DNA from: Flaccisagitta enflata
Taxonomy: Eukaryota > Chaetognatha > Sagittoidea > Aphragmophora
Assembly (NCBI GenBank): GCA_965153355.1
Contig: OZ231128.1
Coordinates: 44,950,001 to 45,014,000, forward strand
Reading direction: 5' to 3'
Length of the DNA: 64,000 nucleotides
Part shown: positions 30,317 to 43,590 of the stretch, piece after piece
Numbering within the stretch: the first letter of the stretch is position 1
Layout of the letters: each line of letters opens with the position of its first letter
The notes under the pieces: model-generated
Databases searched by the model: none
The model's input: only the letters and a program-made list of their open reading frames with translations
Told to the model about the DNA's origin: nothing
Program-made: the position numbers and the translations under genes

Positions 30317-30970
30317 GGGCAGCGGCCCCCAAAGGGCCGATGTCCTGTACTATCTTCACAAAAAAAATCTTTCCACCTAAAAAATAGCACCAACTTTGAA
30401 AATGTGCTGGTCCTAAACAAACAAAGCTATTGACCCCTGATTGGTCCCATTTTATTTAGTTTAAACTTTTTTTTTAAATGGGACCAATCTGGTTTTCATA
30501 GCTTGATTTGTTAAAGAGCAGCATTCTTCCAAAGTTGAGGGTAGTTATGAAGTGGAAAGATTTTTTTTGTGAAGATAGTTGAACACAGTGGGGCATTTCC
30601 TTACGTCCTGAGGGGGCATGTTTCAGGCCTTAGATGACTGATTTAGGCCGCTGAAGGCATATTTAAAGGCTGGAGGGCAGAATTAAGGCTTGGAGAGCCG
30701 GTTTGAGGTTTGGAGGGCAAATTCAAGCCATTGAGGGCTGATTGTATGCTTGGAGGGCTAATTGAAGGTCTGGAAGGCAGATCTGAGGTGGGGGGGGGCT
30801 GATTTGAAGCCTGGAAAGCTGATTTGAGGCCTGGAGGGCTAAATTGAGGGCTCGGAGGGCATATTTGAGGGCTGGGAGGGCAAATTTGAGGGGGGGACGG
30901 AAAGACGGACGGACGTATAGAAATTCCCCCCTGTGTTCTACAGGACATCGGCCCTTTGGGGCCGCTGCCC
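30317..30970. mobile_element. Family F3 element with a ~22-bp minisatellite core and a nested MITE
   Basis: The ends are GGGCAGCGGCCCC...GATGTCCTGTA and its complement ending GGGGCCGCTGCCC. The core (30610-30890) is about twelve units of the type GAGGCCTGGAGGGCTGATTT. A separate 229-bp element interrupts the left end. Confidence 0.75.
30350..30578. mobile_element. 229-bp MITE nested in F3, TA-type target
   Basis: The ends CTATCTTCACAAAAAAAATC and its exact complement form TIRs of at least 28 bp with TTTCCAC. Other F3 copies read GTCCTGTAGAACACAG uninterrupted; here the break is exactly after TA. TT stands at the right side, one change from a TA duplication. This is consistent with Tc1/mariner-type insertion. 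Confidence 0.7.
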
Positions 30971-31105
30971 AAAAAGCATCTAAATCGCTCGTTTCCGTAC
31001 TTTTCGACTCTTGTTCACAGACTGACAGACCGACGGACCTATGGACAGACAGATGGACGGACGGACGGAGGGACGGACGGACGGACTGAGCCTCTTATAG
31101 AGTTC
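30971..31105 (-). mobile_element. F1 fragment
   Basis: Core of GGAC units and CCTCTTATAGAGTTCG. The terminal hairpins are lost and the end abuts the F3 element. Confidence 0.5.
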
Positions 31106-31468
31106 GCTGGGATCTTGAGAGAGAAAAAGAGGGAATGAATGTAAAATGATTACATGAATCTTATCAATGTGACGCAATGAAGCTTCGACGTCTCAATCCA
31201 TTATCAATCTCTCAGCATCAAAACGCAGTATGTATGTATAAAAGTTTTTATCAATGTATGTACAGTGGTTTACTTAGATATTCTTCGGCACAAAAAGATT
31301 CAACATTGCTTGGAATCTGGTCTTCTGCGTCAATGTTGTTGTCGTTGCTGTTGTTGTTGCTGTTGTCGTTGCTGTTGTCGTTGCTGTTGACGTTGCTGTT
31401 GTTCCTGTTGTTGCTGTTGTTGCTGCTGCTGCTGTTGTTGCTGTTGCTGTTGTTGCTGCTGTTGTTGC

Positions 31469-31521
<53 letters not shown>

Positions 31522-31606
31522 TTGTTGTTGTTAGAGGCGCCGCTGTCAGCTTTCTTTACTCATGGATATCGCCCCGTTTCGTGGAAATTTTTTTCGCTCG
31601 TCATGT
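31106..31606 (+). repeat. (TTG)n/(CTG)n trinucleotide array with flanks
   Basis: 31328-31535 is a GTTGTT/GCTGTT array. The flanks show nothing else. Confidence 0.85.
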
Positions 31607-31735
31607 TTCTAGTTGCGGACACGTTACTTTATAAGAGGCTTTGTCCGTCGGTCCGTTGGTCAGTCAGTCCATCGGTCTGAAGGTACATCGAGCTAGAGTT
31701 TTCACGCTCAAATTGAAAATGCAAAAAACGCGTAT
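31607..31735 (+). mobile_element. F1 element, 3' truncated
   Basis: It begins TAGTTGCGGACACGTTACTTTATAAGAGG, has a short core and CATCGAGCTAGAG, and loses its end after AAACGCGTATTT. Confidence 0.6.
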
Positions 31736-32256
31736 TTATGATGCAGCAATTGCCAAGGAACTAACATAAAATATCGAATTCCAAATTATCGGCCGTACCA
31801 AGTGCCGGTAACGCGGTGATTGATGATAGTGATTCTTGCTTTCCCATTGACGATTGTGAGGATTGCCGCTGTTGCTTCCCCATCGCAACTGCGCTGCTGA
31901 ACGCTTTGCAGCTCTCATTGAGTTGTCCCTATGGCGCTGTCTGATTAGCGTGTCGAGGCGGCGTTCCCAGCACCAAAGACGCCAGAATCGTGCGGCTTCC
32001 GGTTGGAGTTGCTATTGCTGACGTATCAAGTGCCGGAGCAGCGCTGATTGGTTCTGCATTGGGTGTCGCTTATAGAAGTGCGTGTCTGTAACTAAAACGA
32101 TTATCACATGATCAGGCTTGCTCTTGCTATGTCATTGTGGTTCAATCAGAATTGTAATCCTTAATTTCATTTTACTTGCGAACGAATCTCATTGTCCATT
32201 GTCTGTCTCTCTGTCTCTCGCTCTTTCTCAGCCTCTCTCACTCTGTTTGTCTGTGT
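31736..32256. other. Spacer in the TTAA insertion, no gene seen
   Basis: It contains a loose direct repeat: AAGTGCCGGTAACGCGGTGATTGATG near 31800 and AAGTGCCGGAGCAGCGCTGATTGG near 32028. No convincing exon. Confidence 0.35.
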
Positions 32257-32527
<271 letters not shown>

Positions 32528-33016
32528 CGTTCCATTTACTTCAATTTCGAACGTCGAATCCACATCCCCGCAATACTCAATTCTTGGACAATCTGCATCT
32601 ACCCAAATCAATCGAAGGAAGGCTGGTTGTTCCGTCGGCAACTAGAGTTTCTTACGAATTTTCGTGGCAAGGCAAAATATAACGACAAAGAAGAAAATTG
32701 CGAAGATGAACAAATGTAAAATGAGCTTTGAAGCAAACAGAAGCAACATTTAAAAAATTGAGAAGGAAAATTTACTCAGAAGGAGAATGGAAGATGCAAG
32801 TAATATCGGAACCTCAAAGTTCTAGGTATCATTTTTTTACTCGATTCCCTTGCATCATTGCATCGCTAACTTGTCATTGTGGCAAGAGCCGAGTATCACT
32901 TGCCAGGAAAGTCTCATTTACCCTACATAATTGCTGAGCCTAGCTTATTGATAGAGCAAATGTTGAACAATAAAATTATGCTGTAAAATTTTTTTTGGTT
33001 GAAAAAGTATACCTTT
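32528..33016. other. Right part of the TTAA insertion, no gene seen
   Basis: Unique-looking sequence without splice-bounded frames. Confidence 0.35.
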
Positions 33017-33017
33017 G

Positions 33018-33106
33018 AGTGCGGAGTCGGTTGGTCTGTTGGATGGTCAACAAAGCTTGGAAGAAGGGCTTTCAACTCGTGTATTCAAATCGGACGACTC
33101 CGCACT
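33018..33106. mobile_element. 89-bp hairpin element with a private end sequence
   Basis: AGTGCGGAGTCG (33018-33029) and its exact complement CGACTCCGCACT (33095-33106) bound a GGTTGGTCTGTTGG-type core, and TTTTAG follows. It has the same layout as the F1/F2 elements with another address sequence. Confidence 0.55.
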
Positions 33107-33231
33107 TTTAGTATGACTTTATATATTTATCTTGGAGTAGAGAACTCGGACCAGGCAACCGACACCATGGTTTCATTAAGGGGGCACTAAATAGCCATTT
33201 GATATGCTGTTTCAATAGCCATTCCTTCCCC

Positions 33232-33631
33232 TTAAGTAAATTGGCTTCCCCGACTCTCTTACTGACTTTGACTTAACAATTTCAAAAAGAGACTCGATTT
33301 CCGATGTTTTTTCCCTCGACTTCCCTGTCCTGCGCCCTAGTTGGAAACCATTCGACAACATCCGTGTAAGTCCTTGACCTTATACCTTTTTGGCGCATTT
33401 ACGGTAGTATCCATCATGGTGTCACAGAGTAGGTATCTTAACCTTTTTCCTTTCCTCTGTCCATCAGGATTCCACGAATAGACTGATTTCGCGGACAACT
33501 TGACCGCTCATCTCAACAATTCGTTCTAAGCGGGTGTACGTTCCAACTCAATAGCGCAGCTCGACAGTGGAGTCAGTTCTCGCGATTACGCATCAGGAGC
33601 TTGATAGGAAATCAGACCGTAAACGCTCTCA
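33232..33631 (+). repeat. 3' LTR of element A, last 396 bases plus duplicated TTAA
   Basis: 33236-33631 matches 10513-10908 with about four differences and ends CGCTCTCA. The next five bases, CCCAA, repeat the five before the 5' LTR. Confidence 0.92.
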
Positions 33632-33636
33632 CCCAA

Positions 33637-34172
33637 AGACTGTTTTCTGCCAGTTTTCAAGTGAGCTATATGAAAGAGTTACACCCAAGAAATGCTTAAA
33701 AATGCAATTTTAACGGCATTTTACGGCAGAAAATAATACCGAATGATGTCTGCTTGACTTGAATTTTTGAAAGAGTGTGTCTCAGTGCCAAATAAACATT
33801 GCTTGACCATTTTTTGACTAGACTCAATGTTTTTGAACCTATAAAATCCATTTTTACGGTATTTTCTAACTTTTTACGGCATGAAATGCCACCAGATGAT
33901 GTCTGCTTGACTTAAATAGTTGCATGAGTGCGTCTCAGTGACAAATCAACATTGACTATTTTTTGACCAGACTCGCTGTTTTTGAGTGCATATACCTAAA
34001 AAAATGTCAATTTTACGGCATTTTACGGCGTTTTCTAAAAAAAATCCCAACAGAATTTTTTGTTTCATGTATGGTGATATCCGTCTAGGTGTATATAACA
34101 CCCTAGAATAGGTCGCTATGCTGTGGCATTTTTTCCTACCTACCACAGCTAGGCAACACGGTGCGTGAGCAT
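33637..34172. mobile_element. Right arm of palindromic element FB2
   Basis: Inverted copy of 9621-10138. It begins with unmatched loop sequence and ends CCTAGGCAACACGGTGC-like (CAGCTAGGCAACACGGTGC). Confidence 0.8.
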
Positions 34173-35234
34173 AGAGATTGAAATTGACAAATTTATCCAA
34201 ATGAATTAGTTTTTAACAAATTCCTAACAGATATCACTATTTTAATACAGTTTACAAATAAAATCTACAATTAAGCTTCTGTTGGGACACCAAATCTGTC
34301 GGACACTACTTAACGGGTGGAAGTCCTAAAAAATCTACCTCTCCTACGCCGCTGGGGAAAGCCACATGCAAACAAACAAAATGGGAGATGATAATGCAAA
34401 TGGCAAAGTATCAGTAGTTTTTTTCACTAGAATTGACACATAATCTCAAAAGACAAGGGGGGGGGGGGGCGGGATGAATGACAGGGGCAAATGCAGGAAA
34501 TTCTATATAAGCGGAATTGACGACTCGTCTTTCTATTTTGCATTATCAGTTTCCTTAAAATGTTTAAAGAGTTTTAAAGTTTAAACTAACGATAGAAAAT
34601 TTCATCACAGAGACAATAAAGGGGGGGGTCGGGTGTGTCAATATGCAAAAGGTTTTTTGATGAGACCATCAACATCAGACAGCATGAGGTATTAAATTTT
34701 GAGGCTTTTAGCTTTTTATTTTATCAAATTTCATTCTTCTTCCATTTTTTTCAAAACCTCTTTTTAGACCCTGATTTGTATATTGCTGTGTTGATGATTT
34801 TCTATCAGTATGATTGTTAATGAACTTAATCAGATTCAACACATGAATATCTTGGTGCTAATTCAAGTTGCAACAAAGTAACGATTGTTTATTTATCACC
34901 TAAGTTGTATAAAGAGACAATAACCAATCTTTTCTGTAGAAGTTATGAGTCTTATTTTCACCAAAACTCAGTGCAGACACTGGAAGTATATATATTTTTG
35001 ACAATCTTTTCTTGCGCTAAAAAAACGGAAGATGAAGAAAATTTAAAACCAAAAATACTTAAAATCTTAGAATTGTTTTATTTACACTCTCTGATATAGA
35101 TGATCTAATCAAACATACTTTTGCATAGTGACACACCCGGGTGATACGATCCGAAAACCTGGGGAGGGGGTGGCGTAAGTGCTCTGGCCGCTGAAAGCAC
35201 GCTGTTTCAGAACGGAAAGTCTTTGAAAGAAGTG
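34173..35234. other. Intergenic or intronic spacer
   Basis: AT-rich, with G runs at 34457-34471 and 34621-34628. No gene, RNA or mobile element could be supported. Confidence 0.4.
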
Positions 35235-35346
35235 ACTAATCACAGAAGAAGCACCAAAAGAAGAGCGAGAAGACGTCAGCCTTGCGATGGACTAATCACA
35301 GAAGAAGCACCAAAAGAAGAGCGAGAAGACGTCAGCCTTGCGATGG
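35235..35346 (+). repeat. Exact 56-bp tandem duplication
   Basis: ACTAATCACAGAAGAAGCAC begins at 35235 and again at 35291. The two 56-base units, each ending CTTGCGATGG, appear identical. Confidence 0.9.
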
Positions 35347-35569
35347 ACCAGTGTCCCCAGATGATCTTTGGAGCTACTATCCAACTTGAGCGGTGTTACT
35401 ATCTAGGTAGTAGCTGAATTTTCCCCCGTAGTATCTAGATTACTATCCAGACATAACGTTTGTACTACACCTGGATTTGGTTCTTCCTAGCTTCCGCGGT
35501 AAACTTCTATCTTTGCATGCATCTGCATCTGTATCCGTCTATCTTTTTATCTTTCCGCAAACAGTCTCG

Positions 35570-35573
<4 letters not shown>

Positions 35574-35609
<36 letters not shown>

Positions 35610-35690
35610 CTCTCTCTTCTCTCCTGTATCTCTATGTTCTCCTCCTCTCTCTCTATCTCTCTCTCCTTCTCTCTACTTTGTTTTGGCTGT
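35574..35690 (+). repeat. (CT)n microsatellite
   Basis: Pure CT at 35574-35606, interrupted to 35690. Confidence 0.9.
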
Positions 35691-35749
35691 GTTATTTTCT
35701 GCATCGTGACTTGTTAGAAAATGGCCTTATTGAGCCTTTACGTCTATGT

Positions 35750-36118
35750 AAAAGACGTCTCGTCTAGTGGGCGGGGGCAGTGACGTGAAAGCCTTTTTGA
35801 TGATTTGGTAGGTTCAAATGTGGCTGAAACTGCCCACGGACACCAAATTTATATGGCGGACGGATGAACTGTTGGACAAACCGACGCGACGGACGAACTC
35901 GGTCCATTCTGTCATCCAATCTTGTTTGAACCATCGGATTTTCGACCCTCCGTCGGTTGGTCCGCCACCGTCACTATCAACTTTCTGAGTGTTTACGGGG
36001 CGTTTTTTGCATTATTGCCCCTGCCCAAATGCAGGCGTGGTAAGCCGTTTTCATCACTGCCCCTGTTCACCCACACGCGACATGGGTAACCGTGTATATC
36101 CGGCCTGGCTTTGTTCAT
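35750..36118 (+). mobile_element. Degenerate F2 element ending 20 bases before a gene 2 acceptor
   Basis: CCGTCGGTTGGTCCGCC core near 35950 and CATTATTGCCCCTGCCCAAATG near 36012. The 3' end is CACACGCGACATGGGTAACCG followed by ATATCCGGCCTGGC at about 36070-36112. The 5' end is unclear. Confidence 0.5.
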
Positions 36119-36138
36119 TTGCTGTTCTGATATTCTAG

Positions 36139-38674
<2,536 letters not shown>

Positions 38675-38802
38675 GTAAGTAAAGAAAATATGGAGCACGC
38701 AACTATCGCCCCATTGGACTTTGATTTCAGTTGCGTAAATGAGACTATTGATGGCTATGACTTCATAAATTATTTTTGGTCAGTAATCGTTCCAACTGTG
38801 TG

Positions 38803-38803
38803 G

Positions 38804-38862
<59 letters not shown>

Positions 38863-38891
38863 GCTGTTGTTGTTGTTGTTGTGGAGGTTGA

Positions 38892-38927
<36 letters not shown>

Positions 38928-38929
38928 AG

Positions 38930-38961
<32 letters not shown>

Positions 38962-38972
38962 ATTGTTGTTTT
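38803..38972 (+). repeat. (TTG)n microsatellite
   Basis: GTTGTT array with few interruptions. The long Leu or Val frames over it are repeat translations. Confidence 0.95.
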
Positions 38973-39392
38973 TAAAGTTTTTATTGTAGTCGCTGTCGTT
39001 TTGGAGCTATTGTATTAGATTTAGAGATGTTGATTATAAAAGGCAATTTGAAATCTTTTGTACACCCGCCGTGAAAATCCTTTTCTTCCTCAGAAGAAGC
39101 AACATTACCTCCTAGTGAGACAGATAAGTACCTCTAGTGCCCCAAAAAAAGAGAGAGAGAGAGAGAGAGAAAGAGATAGAAAAAAAAGAGAAAAGAGACA
39201 GAGGCAGAGGAAAACCTACAAAAACGCCGAGTAAAAGATGAAGACAGGCAGAATAGATGGACCAAATAAGACAAGCCAGAAATGCACTGAAAAATAAGGA
39301 GTAAGAAAGACAGACAGAGAGAGAAATATTAGATCGGAATAGAGTTGGCGGGGAGGAAAGAGAAAAAGCGGCTTGAGAAAAGAATATTTAGC
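38973..39392. other. Spacer with GA-rich stretch
   Basis: GAGA/AAGA-rich at 39150-39330. No gene is seen. Confidence 0.5.
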
Positions 39393-39395
39393 AAA

Positions 39396-39556
39396 ACAAG
39401 GCCGGATACACGGCCACCAGTTGCGGACGGGTGGGCAGGAGCGGAAATGCGCGTTTTCACACTTTTCGACTCGTGCTCACCGACCGACCGACCGACCGAC
39501 CGACCGACCGACCGACGGACAAAGCCTCTTATAGAGTTGCGTGTCCGCAACTAAAA
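39396..39556 (-). mobile_element. Hairpin element F1, full length
   Basis: On the - strand: TTTTTAGTTGCGGACACGCAACT, ATAAGAGGCTTTGTCC, a GTCGGTCGG core, a GAGCACGAGTCGAAAAGTGT box and TTCCGCTCCTGCCC. It ends with GTCCGCAACTGGTGGCCGTG and TATCCGGCCTTGTTT. Confidence 0.85.
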
Positions 39557-39734
39557 ATATGATGGAACAAAGATAAAGATTAATATGATATTTGACCGAG
39601 ACCAGGTAGATTATCAATAGAAAAGCTATCGCTTGTATTTTAACACGTTTAGACTCGTGCGTTACGAGCCCGGGTACCAATGGATGGATGGACGGACAAA
39701 GCCTATTTTAGAGCAGCTTGTCTGTAAACTAACA

Positions 39735-39936
39735 AGTCGGATACATGGCTACCCCAGTCGCGTGCGGGTGGGCAGGTGCTGTATTTAAGGTCACTTGATC
39801 ATTTGGGCAGGAGCAGTGAGGCCAAAGACCGCGAAAACCCAAAAAAAGTAAAGTGTGACGGACGGACAGACCGACAGACGGACCGACGGACGGACCGACA
39901 AAGCGGGGTGTAGAGTCGCGTAGCACGCGACTAAAA
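39735..39936 (-). mobile_element. Hairpin element F2, full length
   Basis: On the - strand: TTTTTAGTCGCGTGCTACGCGACT, CACCCCGCTTTGTCGG, a (CCGT)n core and CACTTTACTTTTTTTGGG. It continues with CACTGCTCCTGCCCAAATGA and GCACGCGACTGGGGTAGCC, and its last bases are degenerate. Confidence 0.8.
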
Positions 39937-40090
39937 ATATAATGAAATGAGGATGGATCTTCCACGGATGTACAGATGTGTGGACCCGTACCTACACATG
40001 CTCTAACAGACAGAGTTGCTCAGCAAGAGATGAATAAAACAAAATGAAACTAAAATAGTCAAGAGCAAGAACCTCTTCTGTCTCGTTTTT

Positions 40091-40626
40091 GGGCAGCGGT
40101 CCCGAAGGTTCGCTGTCGGTCTATATAACCATCCCCCTGACCAATCATAGCTTCAGGACCCAAATCCTAGCTTTTAGGCCCAAATCTCAGTCTCAAGGCC
40201 CAACTCAAAGTCTTGTGGCCCAAATCTCTACCACAGCCACATCCCCTTAAATGTCAGCCTTTACCCACAAAACTCGCTCTTGATGCCCAAATCTCAGCCT
40301 TGAGGCCAAAATCCTAGGCTAGGAGCTCAAATCCTAGTATTGAGGCTTAATTTTTGCATTGTAGCTCAAATTCCAACCTTGAGGCTCAATTTAAAGCCTC
40401 CCAACCAAATTCCTAACCTAATGGCTCAAATTTTAAATTTTTAGCTCAAATCCCAGTCTCAAGGCCCTTATCCCTTGAGATAAATATCCCTTCCTTGTAG
40501 CCTCAATCCCAGCCTTGAGGCCAAAATCCAAGCCTAAAGACCGGAATTGTTACCCAAAAGCAAAAAGACTTTATGATTACCAATCAGCTGAAGTATAGAT
40601 CAGCGTTCCCTTCAAGGCCGCTGCCC
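40091..40626. mobile_element. Family F3 element with a degenerate minisatellite core
   Basis: The left end is GGGCAGCGGTCCCGAAGG and the right end CCTTCAAGGCCGCTGCCC. The core holds about fifteen units of the type GAGGCCCAAATCCTAGCCTT. Confidence 0.65.
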
Positions 40627-40883
40627 CTCTCACCATTTCACCCCAATATTGACTATACACTGTCGTGGAGGCATCGGGTATCGCTGAACGCTTTTGCGTC
40701 TTTTCTTTCTGTGGTCCCTGCTGCATTTCATTCATATTCATTCCCAGTTGTGGATATCATTAGTTTTTGACACGAACATTCCAAATGATTTTTAGCAGCA
40801 AGCATCCTCACGCTACGTTTCCCAAAATTCTCTCCTCATTTTTTTCGCTCTCCTAAACTTCATTTATCTGCTTTTTCCCCTTT

Positions 40884-41080
40884 TTAGTTGCGGACACGCA
40901 ACTCTATAAGAGGCTTTGTCCGTCCGTCCGTCCGTCCGTTGGTTGGTCGGTTGGTCGGTCCGTGGACACGAGTCAAAAAGTGAGGAAATGAGCGTTTTAG
41001 AACATTTTAGTTGCGGACAGTTGCATTTCCGCCCCTGCCCACCCGTCCGCAACTGATGGCCGTGTATCCGGCCTTGTCAT
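40884..41080 (+). mobile_element. Hairpin element F1 with internal duplication of its 5' end
   Basis: A complete F1 start (AGTTGCGGACACGCAACTC) and core run to GAGCGTTTTAGAACATTTT. A second AGTTGCGGACAG follows at 41009 and leads into the F1 3' end. This suggests insertion of one copy into another, or template switching. Confidence 0.75.
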
Positions 41081-41129
41081 CTATCTTTTTTCATTCCTTC
41101 TTATATTCTTCCTCTTCCTTTTCAATTTC

Positions 41130-41188
41130 ATTTCATTTCTCTCTCTCTCATTTCTCTCTCTCCCTGTCTCTCCCTCTCTCCCTCTCTC

Positions 41189-41261
<73 letters not shown>

Positions 41262-41280
41262 CTTTCTTTTTATTCTTCCT
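41130..41280 (+). repeat. (CT)n microsatellite
   Basis: CT array, pure between about 41190 and 41258. Confidence 0.95.
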
Positions 41281-41291
41281 TTCTTTCTTTT

Positions 41292-41495
41292 TTGTCGCGT
41301 GCACGCGACTCTCCAACCCGCTCTGTCCGTCGGTCGGTCCGTCGGTCGGTCCGTCGGTCGCTCACGCTTAGCTTTTTCGGCGTTTATGGGCAGTTTCAGG
41401 GTTACTGCTCCTGCCCAACTGCTTGGTTAGTCAATTTCATCACTCCCCCTGCCCACCCGCACGCGACTGGGGTAGCCGTGTATACGGCCTTGTTT
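41292..41495 (+). mobile_element. Hairpin element F2, full length
   Basis: TGTCGCGTGCACGCGACTC, CCGCTCTGTCCG, a core, CACTTA...TTTTCGGCG, TACTGCTCCTGCCC, GCACGCGACTGGGGTAGCCG and TATACGGCCTTGTTT. Confidence 0.8.
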
Positions 41496-41572
41496 CTTTT
41501 TTCTTTCACTTTTTCTTAATTTGTTCTGTCTCTCTTTCCTTCTCTCTTCAATTCTCTCTTTCTTTCATTATT

Positions 41573-41914
41573 TTTAGTCGCGTGCACGCGACTCTACACC
41601 TTGGTCTGTCGGTCGGTAGGTTGGTAGGTCGGTCCGTCGGTCCGTCGGTCCCGTAACCTTTTTAAATTTTCGACGTTTTTTAACATTTTTTCACATTTTT
41701 TAACGATCTTTAACATTTTTTAACATTTTCTGATTTTTTTGGCATTTTAACATTTTTTAACATTTTTTAACATTTTTTAATATTTTTTAACATTTTTTAA
41801 CATTTTTTAACATTTTTTAACATTATCTAACATTTTTTAACATTTCCTGACATTTTTAACATTTTGTCTGTCATTTCCAGACGCACGCGACTGTTGCCCT
41901 CTTGGGCTTGTTTA
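41573..41914 (+). mobile_element. F2 element expanded by a 10-bp satellite core
   Basis: The 5' hairpin AGTCGCGTGCACGCGACTC and core are followed by about seventeen units of AACATTTTTT (41690-41870). The 3' end ACGCACGCGACTG and GGGCTTGTTT closes it. The middle boxes of F2 are replaced by the satellite. Confidence 0.7.
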
Positions 41915-42002
41915 CTTTCTTTCCCAGCTCTCATTTCTTAAGGCCCCATAGCCGTCTTTTTCTCTTTAAATTTTCATTTCATTTCCTTCTTTTATTCTTC
42001 TT

Positions 42003-42439
42003 GGGCAGCGGCCCCAAAGGGTAACATGGTAAATTGACGAGAAATTGAAAAAATGCAAAATTTATATTGTATAACATAGAAAATTGCCACCAAGTCCTCA
42101 AATATACCCTCTCAGGACGTCTGGGGATTACCTGTCTTCTGGGATGTTAATATTCAGAGACGCTTCACTATAATATAAATTTGATTCTTATTGGTCATCA
42201 AATAAGGCATCAGTTACCGCTTACCTTCTGTGATCCTTGGATAACTTTTTTTTCTTATTGAATTTGTTCGAACACTCCTTGCTGCATCTGTCAAACATGG
42301 TCAGTGAGGGTTAATATGGCCATTGGCCATTGACAAAGGCCCTTTTCCATTTATTTCAGTATGGGTTTAGTGAGGGATATGGTGCCACTTGTCATCAGAT
42401 ATTTATCTCCTGTTATTTGCTACTTCCTGTCACATTTTT
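42003..42439. other. Spacer starting with an F3 end fragment
   Basis: GGGCAGCGGCCCCAAAGGG at 42003-42021 with no matching right end. The rest is AT-rich with no gene seen. Confidence 0.45.
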
Positions 42440-42662
42440 TGTTGCGGACACGCAACTCTTTTAGAGACCTTGTCCGTCCATCCGTCCGTCCGTCCGTCCG
42501 TCGGTGCGTTGGTGAGCACAAGTTGAAAAGTGGGAAAACTAGCATTTTAGTAGCTTTTTGTGTATGTGTCTGTGTTGGAAGAGTGTTTGGGTGGGGCATT
42601 GGGTGTGGATGGGGGTTGGCTGCCCCTGCCCACCCGTCCGCAACGATATTGTGACCCTGCGT
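42440..42662 (+). mobile_element. Hairpin element F1 with variant 3' terminus
   Basis: TTGTTGCGGACACGCAACTC, a (CCGT)n core and GAGCACAAGTTGAAAAGTGG, with a GT-rich insert (42560-42620). It ends GTCCGCAACGATATTGTGACCCTGCGTCACTTAG. Confidence 0.75.
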
Positions 42663-42691
42663 CACTTAGTCTTCTGCAAGAGAGAAAGAGA

Positions 42692-42848
42692 ACAAGGCCG
42701 GATACACGGCCACCAGTTGCGGACAGGTGGGCAAGGGCGGAAATGCGCGTTTTCACTCGTTTCAACTCGTGCTCACCGACGGACCGACCAACCAACGGAC
42801 GGACGGACGGACAAAGCATCTTATAGAGTTGCGTGTCCGCAACTAAAA
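42692..42848 (-). mobile_element. Hairpin element F1, full length
   Basis: On the - strand it has every F1 box from TTTTTAGTTGCGGACACGCAAC to GTCCGCAACTGGTGGCCGTG and TATCCGGCCTTGTT. It lies 30 bases from, and opposed to, the previous copy. Confidence 0.85.
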
Positions 42849-43171
42849 ACAACAGATAACACCGTGTTACACGAAATAAAAGCTGTTGTGAGAGATGTTA
42901 ATCCTGTCACACAACTTCGGGGAGCTCTTTTGTCTCCACTCCACATTTTCCTTTCGCTGACTATTCTCTTACGCTACCTACAGCATAAACAAAAGATATC
43001 TGAAATATGTTAGGAGAAGTAGAACAAGTTGAAGCTCCTTTGAGGAGTTTCTTTACTCGTTTGCACGTTTGGACCGAAAGGCTGTATAAAAATTGAATTG
43101 TGGAAGAGAAAGATTGGTTTAGATTAGAAGAGTTTAGCCTCAAGAAATCGTTTTTGTTTTCTTTAACAATA

Positions 43172-43306
43172 CCAGTTGCGGACGGATGGGCAGGGGTGGA
43201 AGTGCGCGTTTTACACTTTCCAACTCGAACTCCATGACGGACGGACTGACGGACCAACGGACGGACGGACAAAGCCTGTTATAGACTTGCATGTCCGCAA
43301 CTAAAG
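43172..43306 (-). mobile_element. Hairpin element F1, lacking the outer 3' hairpin
   Basis: On the - strand: AGTTGCGGACATGCAAGTC, ATAACAGGCTTTGTCC, a core and GAGTTCGAGTTGGAAAGTG. It ends at ATCCGTCCGCAACTGGT without the GGCC hairpin. Confidence 0.7.
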
Positions 43307-43496
43307 AGCCATCCTTATTCATAAGAACATGGCCAAGTTCAGGCCAATAAGTGCCCCTCGCTTGATTAAGAATTTGAGAATTAACGTTTTTGATGAATGG
43401 ATGAATAAATGAATCAATGAATGAAAATAAGTGTGGTAAGGCATCAAAGGTGATACGAACGAAGAAATTATATCAGAATCAGCCGTTTTGCACATT

Positions 43497-43590
43497 TCAA
43501 ACGTTTGCGTGACCGACCGACCGACCGACCGACCGACCAACCAACCGACCAACCAACCAACCGACCAACCATGAACGCGGCCTCTTATAA
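43497..43590 (-). repeat. (GGTC)n core fragment of a hairpin element
   Basis: GACCGACC/AACCAACC array followed by GGCCTCTTATAAGAAGTG. The left end is missing. TGCGAAGACGCGCCA at 43594-43608 repeats 14 bases of gene 2 exon c; see the rejected list. Confidence 0.5.

Noticed and set aside
30317-31105. CRISPR-like or coding interpretation of regularly spaced repeats
   Set aside because: The units are head-to-tail minisatellites without spacers inside a MITE-like element, in a eukaryotic genome.
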